The notes below the pieces were generated by a model. The model searched no databases. It was not told where the DNA came from and saw nothing but the letters and a program-made list of their open reading frames with translations. From Kitasatospora sp. NBC_01250 (GTDB lineage: Bacteria; Actinomycetota; Actinomycetes; Streptomycetales; Streptomycetaceae), in contig NZ_CP108476.1 in NCBI RefSeq assembly GCF_036226465.1, positions 248,001-312,000 on the forward strand: a stretch of 64,000 nucleotides of DNA. Direction: 5' to 3'. A program made the position numbers and the translations under genes. Positions 42,925-51,991 of the stretch are shown in pieces; within the stretch, counting starts at the first letter, position 1, and each line of letters begins with the position of its first letter.

Positions 42925-43128
42925 GGCGCTGACCGTACGTTCTCACACTGGGAAAAGAGTAAGAATATTTTCTCCAGCTTGTAACAGTAGAGTCACAGTG
43001 CAGCTTTGAGCCGTCCTCAGGCCACCGCGGGGAGGCACCGCGGCCTCCCCGCGGCCGGCCTCAGCGCCCGGCCCCGGCCGACGCGGGCGCCGAGCCCACC
43101 ACCACGACCGGCGGGAGATCGGCGGCGG

Positions 43129-43863
43129 TCACTGGGCACTCCCCGCCGGGCGGACCACGAGCTCGTTGACGTCGACCTGCGGGGGCTGGGCGACGGCGTA
43201 GGCGATGGCCTGCGCGACGGCGGCGGCGGGCAGTGCCACCGCGCGGTAGGCCTTCATCGCCTCCCTGGCGACGGGGTCCGAAATCCCCTCGGCCAGTTCG
43301 GACTCGGTCACGCCGGGAGAGACGAGAGTGACCCGGATGTCCCCCGTGGACTCCTGGCGCAGCCCTTCGGAGATCGCCCGGACCGCGAACTTGGTGGCGC
43401 AGTAGACGGCAGCGGTGGGCGAGACCTCGTACGCGCCGACGGACGCGATGTTCACGAAGTGCCCACCGCCCTGCGCCCGCATCACCGGCAGCGCCGCGGC
43501 GATGCCGTGCAGGACTCCCCGCACGTTCACGTCGATCATGCGGTCCCACTCCTCGGTCCTCAGCGCCTCCAGCGGCGAGAGCGGCATCACCCCGGCGTTG
43601 TTGACCAGCACGTCCACCCTGCCGTGGCACGCACGGGCGGCGGCCACGAAGGCCTGGACGTCGGCGGCGTCCGTGACGTCCAGGCGCCGGAACGCCGCGG
43701 TGCCGCCCGCAGCGGTGAGCTCCCCGGCGAGCGCCTCGAGACGATCGGTGCGCCGCGCCCCGAGGAACAGCCGGTGACCATCGGCGGCGAGCCGGCGGGC
43801 GGTGGCCTCGCCGATCCCGCTGCTCGCTCCGGTGACCAGGACGACCTTGCTTGTCTGCGTCAT
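43129..43863 (-). CDS. SDR-family oxidoreductase
   Basis: The product has 244 residues with a complete motif set: LVTGASSGIGEATARRLAAD, LVNNAGVMPLSPLEA, VNIASVGAYEVS, and the catalytic YCATKFAVRAISEG. It belongs to the YdfG/NADP-preferring group, with RRTDRLEAL after strand 2. It is divergent from the MmyB-like XRE gene at 44078, a common regulator-target pair, and its product is probably induced by the ligand of that regulator. The 214-bp gap between them contains repeated CGGATCC blocks near 43928-43972. Confidence 0.9.
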   Translation of the reverse strand: MTQTSKVVLVTGASSGIGEATARRLAADGHRLFLGARRTDRLEALAGELTAAGGTAAFRRLDVTDAADVQAFVAAARACHGRVDVLVNNAGVMPLSPLEALRTEEWDRMIDVNVRGVLHGIAAALPVMRAQGGGHFVNIASVGAYEVSPTAAVYCATKFAVRAISEGLRQESTGDIRVTLVSPGVTESELAEGISDPVAREAMKAYRAVALPAAAVAQAIAYAVAQPPQVDVNELVVRPAGSAQ

Positions 43864-44077
43864 GACGACTTCTCCCCCCGGTGGAGCACCGGGTGTTCGT
43901 GGTGGCGGACCCCGTTCCGCGGATGCGGATCCGGATACGGACGCGGCCCCGGATCCAGCTCCGGATCCGCTGCGCCCGACCGAGTCTGGGCGGGACGGGG
44001 ACGAACGACCAGGCCGTGCCCTGCCCGGGTGCGGTGCACCCAGGCACGGTGCCGCCCGGGCCGCCTAGGGTGAACCC

Positions 44078-44911
44078 GTGAGTGACAATCAGCTGGGAGA
44101 GTTCCTGCGCGCACGCCGGGCAGCGCTGCGGCCCGAGGACGCGGGCATGGCGAGCCACGGGGTACGCCGGGTCGCCGGACTGCGCCGGGAGGAGGTCGCC
44201 GTCCTGGCCGGGGTGAACGCGGACTACTACACCCGCCTGGAACAGGGCCGCGAACGCCACCCGTCGGCCCAGGTGCTCGACGCGCTCGCCCGTGCCCTGC
44301 AGCTGGACCCGGACGAGCACGCGCACCTGCACCAGGTGGCGGGGACGGTACCGAGCGAGCGCTTCGCCCACACCACGGACCAGGTCGGCCCCGCACTGCG
44401 CCAACTCCTCGACGGCTACCCGGGCGCACCGGCGTTCGTCATCAACCGGACCCTGGACGTGCTGGCGGCCAACGCCCTCGCCCAGGCGCTGCACTCCCCC
44501 TTCGACCAGGTGGACAACCTCGCGCGGATGGCCTTCCTCGACCCGGCGGGCCGGCAGTTCTACGAACGCTGGGGCCACACCGCCCAGGCCGTCGTGGGCC
44601 ACCTGCGGCAGGCGGCCGGGCTCGACCCCGACAGCCCCCGGCTGCGGGAACTCGTCCGCACCCTCACCGGGCACAGCACGGACTTCACCCGTCTGTGGAG
44701 CGCCCATGCCGTGCGCGGCAAGACCCAGGAGGCCAAGCACCTGCGCCACCCGGAGGTCGGCCCGCTGATCCTCACCTACCAGGCCTTCGACGTCCGCGAC
44801 GCTCCCGGCCAGCAGTTGATCGTCTACCAGGCGGAGCCCGGCAGTTCCAGCGCCCAGGCCCTCGCCCTGCTCGGCTCCCTCCACGCGACCTCGAACCGGG
44901 TTACCGGGTAG
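44078..44911 (+). CDS. XRE-family regulator with MmyB-like domain
   Basis: The product has 277 residues. The N-terminal HTH spans residues 5-75 (GEFLRARRAALRPEDAGM, GLRREEVAVLAGVNADYYTR), followed by the MmyB-like ligand-binding domain (LDVLAANALAQALHSPFDQ, TLTGHSTDFTRLWSAHAVRG). It is similar in layout to the regulator at 13837-14694 and again adjoins an SDR, here divergently. Such proteins usually repress the adjacent SDR gene. Start: GTG at 44078, with few upstream alternatives. Confidence 0.9.
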   Translation: MSDNQLGEFLRARRAALRPEDAGMASHGVRRVAGLRREEVAVLAGVNADYYTRLEQGRERHPSAQVLDALARALQLDPDEHAHLHQVAGTVPSERFAHTTDQVGPALRQLLDGYPGAPAFVINRTLDVLAANALAQALHSPFDQVDNLARMAFLDPAGRQFYERWGHTAQAVVGHLRQAAGLDPDSPRLRELVRTLTGHSTDFTRLWSAHAVRGKTQEAKHLRHPEVGPLILTYQAFDVRDAPGQQLIVYQAEPGSSSAQALALLGSLHATSNRVTG

Positions 44912-44960
44912 TTGTCCGTCCCGCGGCGACAACTGCGGCCTGGCGAGGCGTCCGTGCGGC

Positions 44961-46391
44961 TCACGCGGTGCCGGAGACCCGCTCCAAGTACTCGCGCACG
45001 GTCTCGACCCGGTCGCAGATCACGCCGACGTACCCGTCCGGCCGGACCAGGACCAGGGCGTCGCCGTCCACGTCGTAGCCCTCGGACTTGGCGGCCCGGT
45101 GCACCCGGACGCCGCTGCCGAAATCGGCGTCGGGGCGGCGGCCGAAGGCCAGCAGCGTGAAGTGCGTACCGCGGAACACGTCGAACAGCCGGGTGCCGTC
45201 GTCGAGCAGCCCGTCCGGCGCGCGGTCGCCGGCCCGCAGTCGACCGGGCGTGCGCCGGTCGTCCACGGCGAGCGGGCCACCGCGGTAGCTGACGTCGAGC
45301 TGGTGCACCGCGACCGGCTCGGTCGAGCGCTGGAAGTTCAGCCGGTGCAGCCGGGTGCTGACGCCGAGCACGTTCGCGGCCACCGGCATCCGCTCCGTCT
45401 CGTAGGTGTCCAACAGCTCCTCGGGCGCTCCGCAGAGCACCGCGGCCAGCTTCCAGCCGAGGTTGTAGGCGTCCTGCACGCTGGTGTTCATCCCCTGGCC
45501 GCTGGCCCCGGAGTGGACGTGCGCCGCGTCGCCGGCCAGCAGCACCCGGCCGACCCGGTACCGGTCGACCATCCGCACGTTGACCCGGTAGAGCGAGATC
45601 CAGCGCAGCCCGTGCAGGTGCAGGTCGTCGCGGCCGGACCGCTCGCGCAGCAGCCGGTTCATCGCGTCCAGCGTCAGCTCCGGCGTCCGCTCGGTCGGCA
45701 TGGTGGCCACGAACTGGTAGTACTCACCACCGGGCATGCTCCACAGCGAGAACCGCTCGCCGATGTCGCCGGCCTTGGTGAACATGTGGCAGAACACGCC
45801 TTCGAGGCCGTCCACGCGGGCGTCCCCGATGATCGTGCGCTCGGTCTCCAGCGTCTCGCCCGCGAAGCCGACGCCGAGCGCCTTGCGCAGCCGGCTGCGA
45901 CCGCCGTCGCAACCGATCAGGTGGCTGGCCCGGATCGGGCCGGCCGAGGTGTGCACCGTGACGCCGTCCTCGTCCTGGTCGAAGCCGGTCACCTCGGTGC
46001 CGAACTCGACCTGACCGCCGAGTTCGCGCAGCCGCTCGTACAGGATCTCGTCGGTGCGCCACTGCGGCAGCAGCAGGGTCTCGGGATAGGGGAGCTCGGG
46101 GCTGCGCCGCAGCGGTTGGACGCCGAGCAGCTCGCTCACGGTCTGCTCGGAGACGACATCGTGCCCGGCGTACAGGCGGAACTTCGGGAACGGCATGCCG
46201 TCGGCGAGCATCCGGTCGAGCACGCCGAGGTCGCTGAAGACCTCTTGCGTGCGCGGCGAGATGCCCTTGCCGCGCGAGCCCTCGAACAGCCGGGGCGCCT
46301 GGTCCAGCACCCGGCAGGCAATGCCGCGACGGGCGAGTTCGCAGGCCAGCGTGATCCCGGTCGGGCCGGCGCCGGCTATCACGACAGTCAT
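44961..46391 (-). CDS. FAD-dependent monooxygenase (aromatic hydroxylase type)
   Basis: The product has 476 residues. It has the class A flavoprotein monooxygenase pattern: VIAGAGPTGITLACELARRG (dinucleotide site), the DG-type loop LIGCDGGRSRLRKALG, and RVLLAGDAAHVHSGASGQGM (second FAD site). It ends in a short C-terminal thioredoxin-like part. The best relatives hydroxylate phenols and aromatic polyketides, or rifampicin-like antibiotics. The start overlaps the TetR stop by 4 nt (ATGA), so both are in one operon and TetR probably regulates it. It may be a detoxifying or resistance enzyme. Confidence 0.92.
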   Translation of the reverse strand: MTVVIAGAGPTGITLACELARRGIACRVLDQAPRLFEGSRGKGISPRTQEVFSDLGVLDRMLADGMPFPKFRLYAGHDVVSEQTVSELLGVQPLRRSPELPYPETLLLPQWRTDEILYERLRELGGQVEFGTEVTGFDQDEDGVTVHTSAGPIRASHLIGCDGGRSRLRKALGVGFAGETLETERTIIGDARVDGLEGVFCHMFTKAGDIGERFSLWSMPGGEYYQFVATMPTERTPELTLDAMNRLLRERSGRDDLHLHGLRWISLYRVNVRMVDRYRVGRVLLAGDAAHVHSGASGQGMNTSVQDAYNLGWKLAAVLCGAPEELLDTYETERMPVAANVLGVSTRLHRLNFQRSTEPVAVHQLDVSYRGGPLAVDDRRTPGRLRAGDRAPDGLLDDGTRLFDVFRGTHFTLLAFGRRPDADFGSGVRVHRAAKSEGYDVDGDALVLVRPDGYVGVICDRVETVREYLERVSGTA

Positions 46392-46963
46392 GATCGCTTT
46401 CCTCCACGGGTGAGCAGGACGAGCAGCACGTCGTCCACGAGCCGATCGACGAAGGCCTCGTCAAGGGCCTCGCCGAGTTGCAGTTGGCGCAGGATCATCG
46501 CCTCGGCGACGTCGTGCACGAGGTCCTCGTCGACACCGGCCGGCACCTCGCCGCGGCCCACCGCCCGGTGCAGGGGCTCGTGCCAGGGCGAGAGGTCACC
46601 GTCCGCCAGGTGCGCCTCGATCAACGCGGCCAGCTCCTCGTCCTCGCGCATGGCCTCGGCGAGTTCGTGGTACGCCTTCGGCGGCAGCTGGGCGGCCTTG
46701 ACGCGCAGCATCCGCAGGACGGCGACGAGATCGCCGCGCAGCGAGCCGGTGTCGGCGACGCTGTCGTTGAAGTCCTGGTCCTGCGCGTCGAGCGCGGCCT
46801 TGACCAGCTCGGCCTTGTTGCGCCAGCGCCGGTAGATGGTCGTCTTGCTGGCATGCGCCCTGGCCGCGACGGCGTCCATCGTCAACGCGTGGTAGCCCAC
46901 CTCGGCGAGCAGCTCCGTCGCAGCCGCGAGGATCGCGTCCACGCGTGGTTGTCCTCGAACCAT
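46388..46963 (-). CDS. TetR-family regulator of the monooxygenase gene
   Basis: The product has 191 residues from ATG 46961-46963, with GGGAG 7 nt upstream; a nearby ATG at 46967-46969 is too close to that site. The HTH is DAILAAATELLAEVGYHALT followed by AVAARAHASKTTIYRRWRNK. The C-terminal half is alpha-helical with no Cys. A large palindrome (46975-47002) overlaps its ribosome-binding and promoter region, as expected for autorepression. The next gene, the FAD monooxygenase, overlaps its end by 4 nt. The ligand is probably a substrate of that enzyme. Confidence 0.92.
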   Translation of the reverse strand: MVRGQPRVDAILAAATELLAEVGYHALTMDAVAARAHASKTTIYRRWRNKAELVKAALDAQDQDFNDSVADTGSLRGDLVAVLRMLRVKAAQLPPKAYHELAEAMREDEELAALIEAHLADGDLSPWHEPLHRAVGRGEVPAGVDEDLVHDVAEAMILRQLQLGEALDEAFVDRLVDDVLLVLLTRGGKRS

Positions 46964-46974
46964 GACCATCTCCC

Positions 46975-47002
46975 ATGTGTACGGTACTCGTATCGTACAC
47001 AT
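46975..47002. promoter_or_regulatory. 28-bp TetR operator
   Basis: ATGTGTACGGTAC and GTATCGTACACAT are 13-bp arms with a single mismatch around TC. The inner TGTGTACG/CGTACACA pairs perfectly. It lies just upstream of the TetR start. The strong symmetry makes it the best operator candidate in the window. Confidence 0.8.
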
Positions 47003-47079
47003 CGAAGCGGGAGCTGTCCCGTGGGCGCGCAGAGCTGCTCGACCGCCGGGCCCCGTCCTGGATGCTGCCCTGATCGTCG

Positions 47080-47262
47080 TCAGAGTTCGCCCGCCAGGAT
47101 CCGGCGCTCCTTCTGCGGGTCGATACCGAGCACGTCGCCCTGCAGGCCCTGGGTGTAGGGCTCCTCGCGCGGGCCGCGCTCCTGCAGCCAGGCCCAGGTG
47201 TCGCGCACCGTCTCGGCGAGCGGGCGGCACCGCAGCCCGGCCGCCTCCGGTGTGCCTCGGTG
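47080..47262 (-). pseudogene. C-terminal fragment of an NAD-dependent epimerase/reductase
   Basis: In one minus-strand frame to a TGA at 47080-47082 the sequence reads AAGLRCRPLAETVRDTWAWL, QERGPREEPYTQGLQGD and DPQKERRILAGEL. This is the characteristic end of atypical SDR reductases in actinomycetes. There the phrase RCRPLAET is conserved and the protein stops shortly after. The N-terminus with the Rossmann fold is missing from the window, replaced by unrelated sequence upstream. It is a relic adjacent to the TetR operator. Confidence 0.58.
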
Positions 47263-47388
47263 TCGACGTCACAGACGATCCGGTGAGCAGCGCCGAACCG
47301 GGCGACGTCGGCAGCTTCCCGGCCAGATCCGCCGGAGCCGGCAGGCCGGTGGGGCCCGACCTTCGCATCGGGCCCACCTGAGGTCTGT

Positions 47389-48777
47389 TCAGTCCTCGCC
47401 GCGTGTGCGGGCGTAGACGTGCCAGTCGTTGGAGGTGGTGCCGGTGGGGAGCAGGTCGGTGCTGTCGTCGGTGAACACCACCGTCCTGCCGCTGTCGGAG
47501 AGGTAGGGCCCGTAGGCGGCGCCGTCCTGCTGCGACCCGTCCGGGGCCGTGCTGACGGCCTCGGTGCGGCCGGTCGCCAGGTTCTGGCGGTAGAGGTCGA
47601 AACGGGCCTGCGAGGCGTGGATGACCGTGTCGGAGCAGCCGCCGGAGAAGTAGACCCACCGGTCGTCGGCGCTGATGGCCGCCGAGGGGTCCGCCCAGCA
47701 GATCGCCGCCGGGTTGGTCGAGGTGCGGATGCTCCTCACCTGGCCCGTCCGCAGGTCCTGGACGAACAGCTCGGTGCGGGCCTTGCCGCCCGGCAGCGGG
47801 GCCGCGCCGAGCGCGTAGGCGGCGTAGCGGGCGTCGGGGCTGAGCCGGATGGTCGGGGATGCCGACCCGGCCGTGCCGTCGGCGGCGAGGCCGGCGAGGG
47901 TGGTGGTGCCCCGGTTCAGGTCGCGGGTGTAGAGGGTGGTGTAACGCCCGATGGCCGGGGAGGCGGCGGCGTTCGGCGTCCGGGCCGACGGCGGGAGCAG
48001 GTTCGAGGCGCTCGAGGTGAAGCCGACGGTACCGCCGTCCGCACTGATCGTCGGGTTGTCCGAGTTATTGTCGGCCGCCTGCCCGTCCACGCCGACCGAG
48101 GCCAGGCGGGTGCGGCCGGTGATGCGGTCGGTGACGTAGATGTTGCGCGTGTCCGGCTTGACGGGAGCACCGGGCACGAGGTCGGTGCGCACCGACATGT
48201 AGACGATGCTCCGACCGTCGGCGCTGATGGCCGGGTGGTAGGCGCCGAGGTCGTCCTGGGCTCCGCCGCTGGGGGTCCCGGCGCTGACGAGTCGGGTGCG
48301 GCCGCTGACGCGGTCGCGGACGTAGACGTTGTACGCACCGTCCGCGGGCTGCCCGGGCGCCACCTGGGCCGCGCCGCTGGAGAACACGACGTACCGGCCG
48401 TCGCCGCTGATCCCCGCGACCTCGTCGAGCGCGGTCAGCGCAGTGCCGTCGTCGGCCCGGCTGACCAGCTCGGTGCGCCCGGTGCGCAGGTCGCGAACGT
48501 ACAGGCCGAAGCCGATGTTCGCCCCGTCCGGCACCAGGTTCGTCGCCGACGAGCTGAACAGGGCGTAGCGGCCGTCCGCGCTGACTCCGAGGCCGGTCGA
48601 CGCCTGGTCCGCCTGGACGCCGTTCGCGCCGAGGTCGACCTGGGCGGTGGGGCCCCAGGCCGGAGCCGCGGCCCTGGCAGGCACCGCAGTGCCGGCGACG
48701 GCCGCAGCAGTCGCCAACACGCAGGCGCCGAGGGCGAGTCTGCCTCTTGTGTGTGCCGTTCGGCTGATCGATTTCAC
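47389..48777 (-). CDS. Secreted TolB/WD40-like beta-propeller protein
   Basis: The product has 462 residues from GTG 48775-48777, with AGGA upstream. A signal peptide (LALGACVLATAAAVAGTAVP) is followed by repeated blades: GVSADGRYALFSSSATNLVP, GISGDGRYVVFSSGAAQVAP, AISADGRSIVYMSVRTDLVP and further copies with NIYVTDRITGRTRLASV. Each blade follows the PD40-type ISADGRxVxFxSxxxNL pattern with a YVRDRxTGxT strand. It is exported, probably as a binding or scaffolding protein. No catalytic residues are evident. Substrate and partners are unknown. Confidence 0.82.
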   Translation of the reverse strand: MKSISRTAHTRGRLALGACVLATAAAVAGTAVPARAAAPAWGPTAQVDLGANGVQADQASTGLGVSADGRYALFSSSATNLVPDGANIGFGLYVRDLRTGRTELVSRADDGTALTALDEVAGISGDGRYVVFSSGAAQVAPGQPADGAYNVYVRDRVSGRTRLVSAGTPSGGAQDDLGAYHPAISADGRSIVYMSVRTDLVPGAPVKPDTRNIYVTDRITGRTRLASVGVDGQAADNNSDNPTISADGGTVGFTSSASNLLPPSARTPNAAASPAIGRYTTLYTRDLNRGTTTLAGLAADGTAGSASPTIRLSPDARYAAYALGAAPLPGGKARTELFVQDLRTGQVRSIRTSTNPAAICWADPSAAISADDRWVYFSGGCSDTVIHASQARFDLYRQNLATGRTEAVSTAPDGSQQDGAAYGPYLSDSGRTVVFTDDSTDLLPTGTTSNDWHVYARTRGED

Positions 48778-49090
48778 GCTGACCGGTCCTCCCCGGATGG
48801 CTGTCCCCGGCCCACCTCTGCTCCCCCGCCGGTGGGTTCGGGGAGAGCCAATCGCCGGACGCCGACGACGGTCAACGGGGGCAGCGCAACCCGTCCGAAA
48901 AACGCCGTCGCCCGGCAGGGAGCGCCCAACTGCACTGCGGCTGCTGGGGCATATGGCGAACAGGGCTGCGCGCGTGGCGCCGGAGGCCACTGGTCACCAG
49001 GCGCACGCGGCGGCCCCCGTCGCCGGACGCAAGCGGCCCGACTCCGTGGCGGCCCGACACCCGCGGGATGCGCCGGGGCGGCGGACCCAC
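48778..49090. other. Intergenic region without recognised genes
   Basis: These 313 bp hold the promoter region of the propeller-protein gene and the 3' flank of the ohrR gene. No hairpin or small gene was convincing. Confidence 0.4.
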
Positions 49091-49627
49091 TCAGGCCTCG
49101 CCGAAGCCCTCACCGAGTGCCTCGCCGACCGCCGCCTCGGTGCCGAACAGGTCCAGGGTGGCGGTCAGCTGCTCGAGCCGGGTGCGCAGCTCGCGGCCCT
49201 GCTCCGCGGTCATCCCGCTCGCGACCGCGATCTGCCGGGGCACCCGCTGGGCGGCGGCGCGCATCGCGGTGCCCTCCGCGGTGAGGCGCACGATCACCGA
49301 GCGCTCGTCCTCGGGGCTGCGCTCGCGCTGCACCAGGCCGGCCGCGTCCAGGCGCTTCAGCAGCGGGGAGAGCGTGCCGGAGTCCAGCCGGAGCAGTTCA
49401 CCCAGCCGCTTGACCGGCAGGTCGCCGTGCTCCCAGAGCGTCAGCATCACCAGGTACTGCGGATAGGTCAGGCCGAGGTCCTGGAGCAGGCGGCGGTAGA
49501 CCCGGTCGAAGGAGCGGGCGGCTGCGTGGACGGCGAAGCAGACCTGGAGGTCGAGCTGGAACAGGTCGAGGTCGGGGGGCAGATCCTCGCCGTTCGGCGG
49601 CTGGGTGCTCGGGTTCGCAGTGGCCAT
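49091..49627 (-). CDS. ohrR: OhrR-type MarR regulator
   Basis: The product has 178 residues from ATG 49625-49627. The MarR fold is complete: DLGLTYPQYLVMLTLWEHGD, VKRLGELLRLDSGTLSPLLK, GLVQRERSPEDERSVIVRLT (wing). The reactive Cys typical of OhrR is in LQVCFAVHAAARSFDRVYRR, near residue 30. It represses the divergent ohr gene and is released when an organic hydroperoxide oxidises the Cys. The C-terminal segment is somewhat longer than in Bacillus OhrR. The operator is at 49668-49682. Confidence 0.9.
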   Translation of the reverse strand: MATANPSTQPPNGEDLPPDLDLFQLDLQVCFAVHAAARSFDRVYRRLLQDLGLTYPQYLVMLTLWEHGDLPVKRLGELLRLDSGTLSPLLKRLDAAGLVQRERSPEDERSVIVRLTAEGTAMRAAAQRVPRQIAVASGMTAEQGRELRTRLEQLTATLDLFGTEAAVGEALGEGFGEA

Positions 49628-49667
49628 GCCCCAAGGATACAACTCGATCGCACATCATTTGATTGCG

Positions 49668-49682
49668 CACAATTTAATTGTG
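49668..49682. promoter_or_regulatory. OhrR operator
   Basis: CACAATT and AATTGTG form a perfect palindrome with a central T in the 143-bp gap between the divergent ohrR and ohr genes. AATT-containing dyads are typical of OhrR boxes. The adjacent ATCATTTGATTGCGC (about 49654-49668) could hold a second half site. Confidence 0.75.
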
Positions 49683-49770
49683 TGCCATGCTGGTGGAGCG
49701 GCCGAACCACTCGGCCGGCCCACCCGGGCACCCCACCGGGTGGTCGACGACGCACGAAGGACGATTCCTC

Positions 49771-50184
<414 letters not shown>

Positions 50185-50307
50185 GGCCGAGTAAGGCCGA
50201 GCAAGAACAAGCACCCCCGGCCCGCCCGGTGACACGCCGCGCGCGTTCACGGCGGGGGATGCGCGAGCGGCAGGGCGTCCGAGGCGGCGGCCTCGGACGC
50301 CCTGCCT

Positions 50308-50471
50308 AGGCCGTGTCTCACAATTCCCGCCAGGCGCGCGACGCCGGGCATCCCGCCTGGACGCACCGGCGAATCATCCAAGTACGACCCAGTACGAGGA
50401 CGCTTCGCCGGCACGCCCAGCCGGGCGCCCAACGCCGCGCGCTGATCCGACGCGAATTGTGAGACACGGCC
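50308..50471. repeat. MITE-like element, copy 2
   Basis: This copy shows no difference from copy 1 (6436-6598) when compared by eye. It has the same terminal repeats, GGCCGTGTCTCACAATT and its complement. Both sides read CTAG here, consistent with a target duplication. Coordinates are given to within a base. It lies downstream of ohr, where it can do little harm. Confidence 0.85.
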
Positions 50472-50706
50472 TAGGATCAACAACTGCTTCCTGGGGCGAG
50501 TCCCCCGGGCTCAGGCGTGAAGTCCACTCGATCGTCTCGGAGTCGACCGACGTGCCGCCTGCCCCGAAGCGTGCGGCCGAGGAGTTCCTGGCGCTGTAGG
50601 CGGCCGAGAGCGGCCGCCGCGGCGCGGGGCCGGGCCGGGCCCACCACGCAGTCAGCCGCTTCACGGTCGCCGGGACTGCCCACAGGGCTGCACGTATGCT
50701 CGGACC

Positions 50707-51351
50707 GTGCAACCACTCCCCACCCCCGGTGAACTGTTGACCGCGGCGTTCCCAGCCGATCTGGCCGATGACGTTCAAGCAGTTCTGGCGGTCGCACCTG
50801 CGCCTCTGCACCGGCCGGTCGGGCAGTTTTCGGTCCTGGTGTGGGGAGAGCAACTCGCCATCCCCGAGCGCATCTACAACGACGAGCCGCCGCCGGAAGC
50901 CGTTGCTGCCCTCTCGTTGCGTCAGCGACGAGTTCTGCACTGCCTGTATTCGCGGCACTGCGACGGCCGGGTCAGGCAACGCCACTTGGCGCAGGTCCTC
51001 GGTTCTGCGGACCCGTGGGTCATCCCGTTCGTCGTTCAACTCGTCGGCGAGTACGTCCTGGAGATCCTGGTCGACATCACCCATGGACTTCGCGGCCTCG
51101 GCGTCCCCGGGGACGGTTTCCGCCACGCCTACGGTGAGTTCATCGTGGCCAACCCGGCCTTCTTCGCCCGCACGCAACGGCGGGTCGTGAGCTACTGGAG
51201 CTGCTACTACCGCAACGCCTACCAGAGCTTCCAGGGCTACCCGGGTTGCACCCTCGTCGACCTTCTGCGCTCTGCCGCCGCGGCCGGCGCCGGCCGGCCC
51301 TGGCCCAGCCTCGCCCCCAAGGGCAGCGCCAAGCTCCACGGCTACTGCTGA
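50707..51351 (+). CDS. Conserved hypothetical protein (about 214 aa)
   Basis: The product has 214 residues from GTG 50707. It is a soluble helical protein without a signal or membrane segment. Recognisable stretches are LSLRQRRVLHCLYSRHCDGR, WVIPFVVQLVGEYVLEILVD and SYWSCYYRNAYQSFQGYPGC. The pattern WVIPFVVQLVGEYVLEIL, with QRRVVSYWSCYYR downstream, recurs in actinomycete proteins that I recognise only as hypothetical. It has many aromatic residues and four Cys in the C-terminal half. Function unknown. It is convergent with the VOC gene. Confidence 0.7.
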   Translation: MQPLPTPGELLTAAFPADLADDVQAVLAVAPAPLHRPVGQFSVLVWGEQLAIPERIYNDEPPPEAVAALSLRQRRVLHCLYSRHCDGRVRQRHLAQVLGSADPWVIPFVVQLVGEYVLEILVDITHGLRGLGVPGDGFRHAYGEFIVANPAFFARTQRRVVSYWSCYYRNAYQSFQGYPGCTLVDLLRSAAAAGAGRPWPSLAPKGSAKLHGYC

Positions 51352-51396
51352 GGCCCGGCCACCGGCGACCTGCCCCGAGATCGACCCCCCTGAAGG

Positions 51397-51753
51397 TCAC
51401 ACGGTTCCGCCCTTGCGTTCCACCAGTTCGTAGAGCTCGCCGTCCGGAGCGCGAAAGTGCAGGTACCGATCGCGCTCGTTCTCGCCGACCGGGCCCACCT
51501 CGACGCCTGCTTCACGCAGGACCACCGCGGCAGCAGCGAGATCGTCGACGAGAAAGCCGACAGAACGGGGCGCATCCCCCATCCCGCCGGGCGAGGACAC
51601 CGCGAAGCTGGATCCGTCGGGCAGCTCGAACAAGTCAGCCTCAACGCCGTCCACCTGGGCACGGGGCAACAACAGGGTGTCGCCAAGGAAGCCGGCCATC
51701 TGCGAGCGATAGGGCGTGGACGTGCCGGCGAAGACGAGGCCGAGGATGCGCAT
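51397..51753 (-). CDS. VOC-family (glyoxalase-like) protein
   Basis: The product has 118 residues from ATG 51751-51753. It is a single vicinal-oxygen-chelate unit: MRILGLVFAGTSTPYRSQMA, GVEADLFELPDGSSFAVSS, VGFLVDDLAAAAVVLREAGV and HFRAPDGELYELVER. The metal-binding residues normally at the start and at the C-terminal Glu (LYELVER) are partly kept, but the N-terminal His is not seen. It could be a bleomycin-resistance-like binding protein or an enzyme of unknown specificity. Stand-alone gene. Confidence 0.8.
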   Translation of the reverse strand: MRILGLVFAGTSTPYRSQMAGFLGDTLLLPRAQVDGVEADLFELPDGSSFAVSSPGGMGDAPRSVGFLVDDLAAAAVVLREAGVEVGPVGENERDRYLHFRAPDGELYELVERKGGTV

Positions 51754-51991
51754 GCGGCCATGGTCTTGCAACGCAGTTACCCCACCAACTGATTTTTCCG
51801 AGTCGGGCCGGGTCCAGGTGATCTCCCGCGAGTACGACGACCCGTCGGTGGCCCCGGCGAACGGCGCAACGCCCCAGCCCCAGCAGCAACCCCGGGCCAA
51901 GCGCCGCTGGTTCGGCCGCTCCTGGCGGGAACCAGGGCCTCCTGTTGCCTCGTCGACTCGGCAGCATGCAGGGAAGCTGTGCAGGAGGCCC

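Noticed and set aside
43928-43972. Repeated CGGATCC blocks read as an operator array
   Set aside because: The spacing is irregular and the blocks are short; in GC-rich DNA such repeats arise easily. Only noted with the SDR gene.
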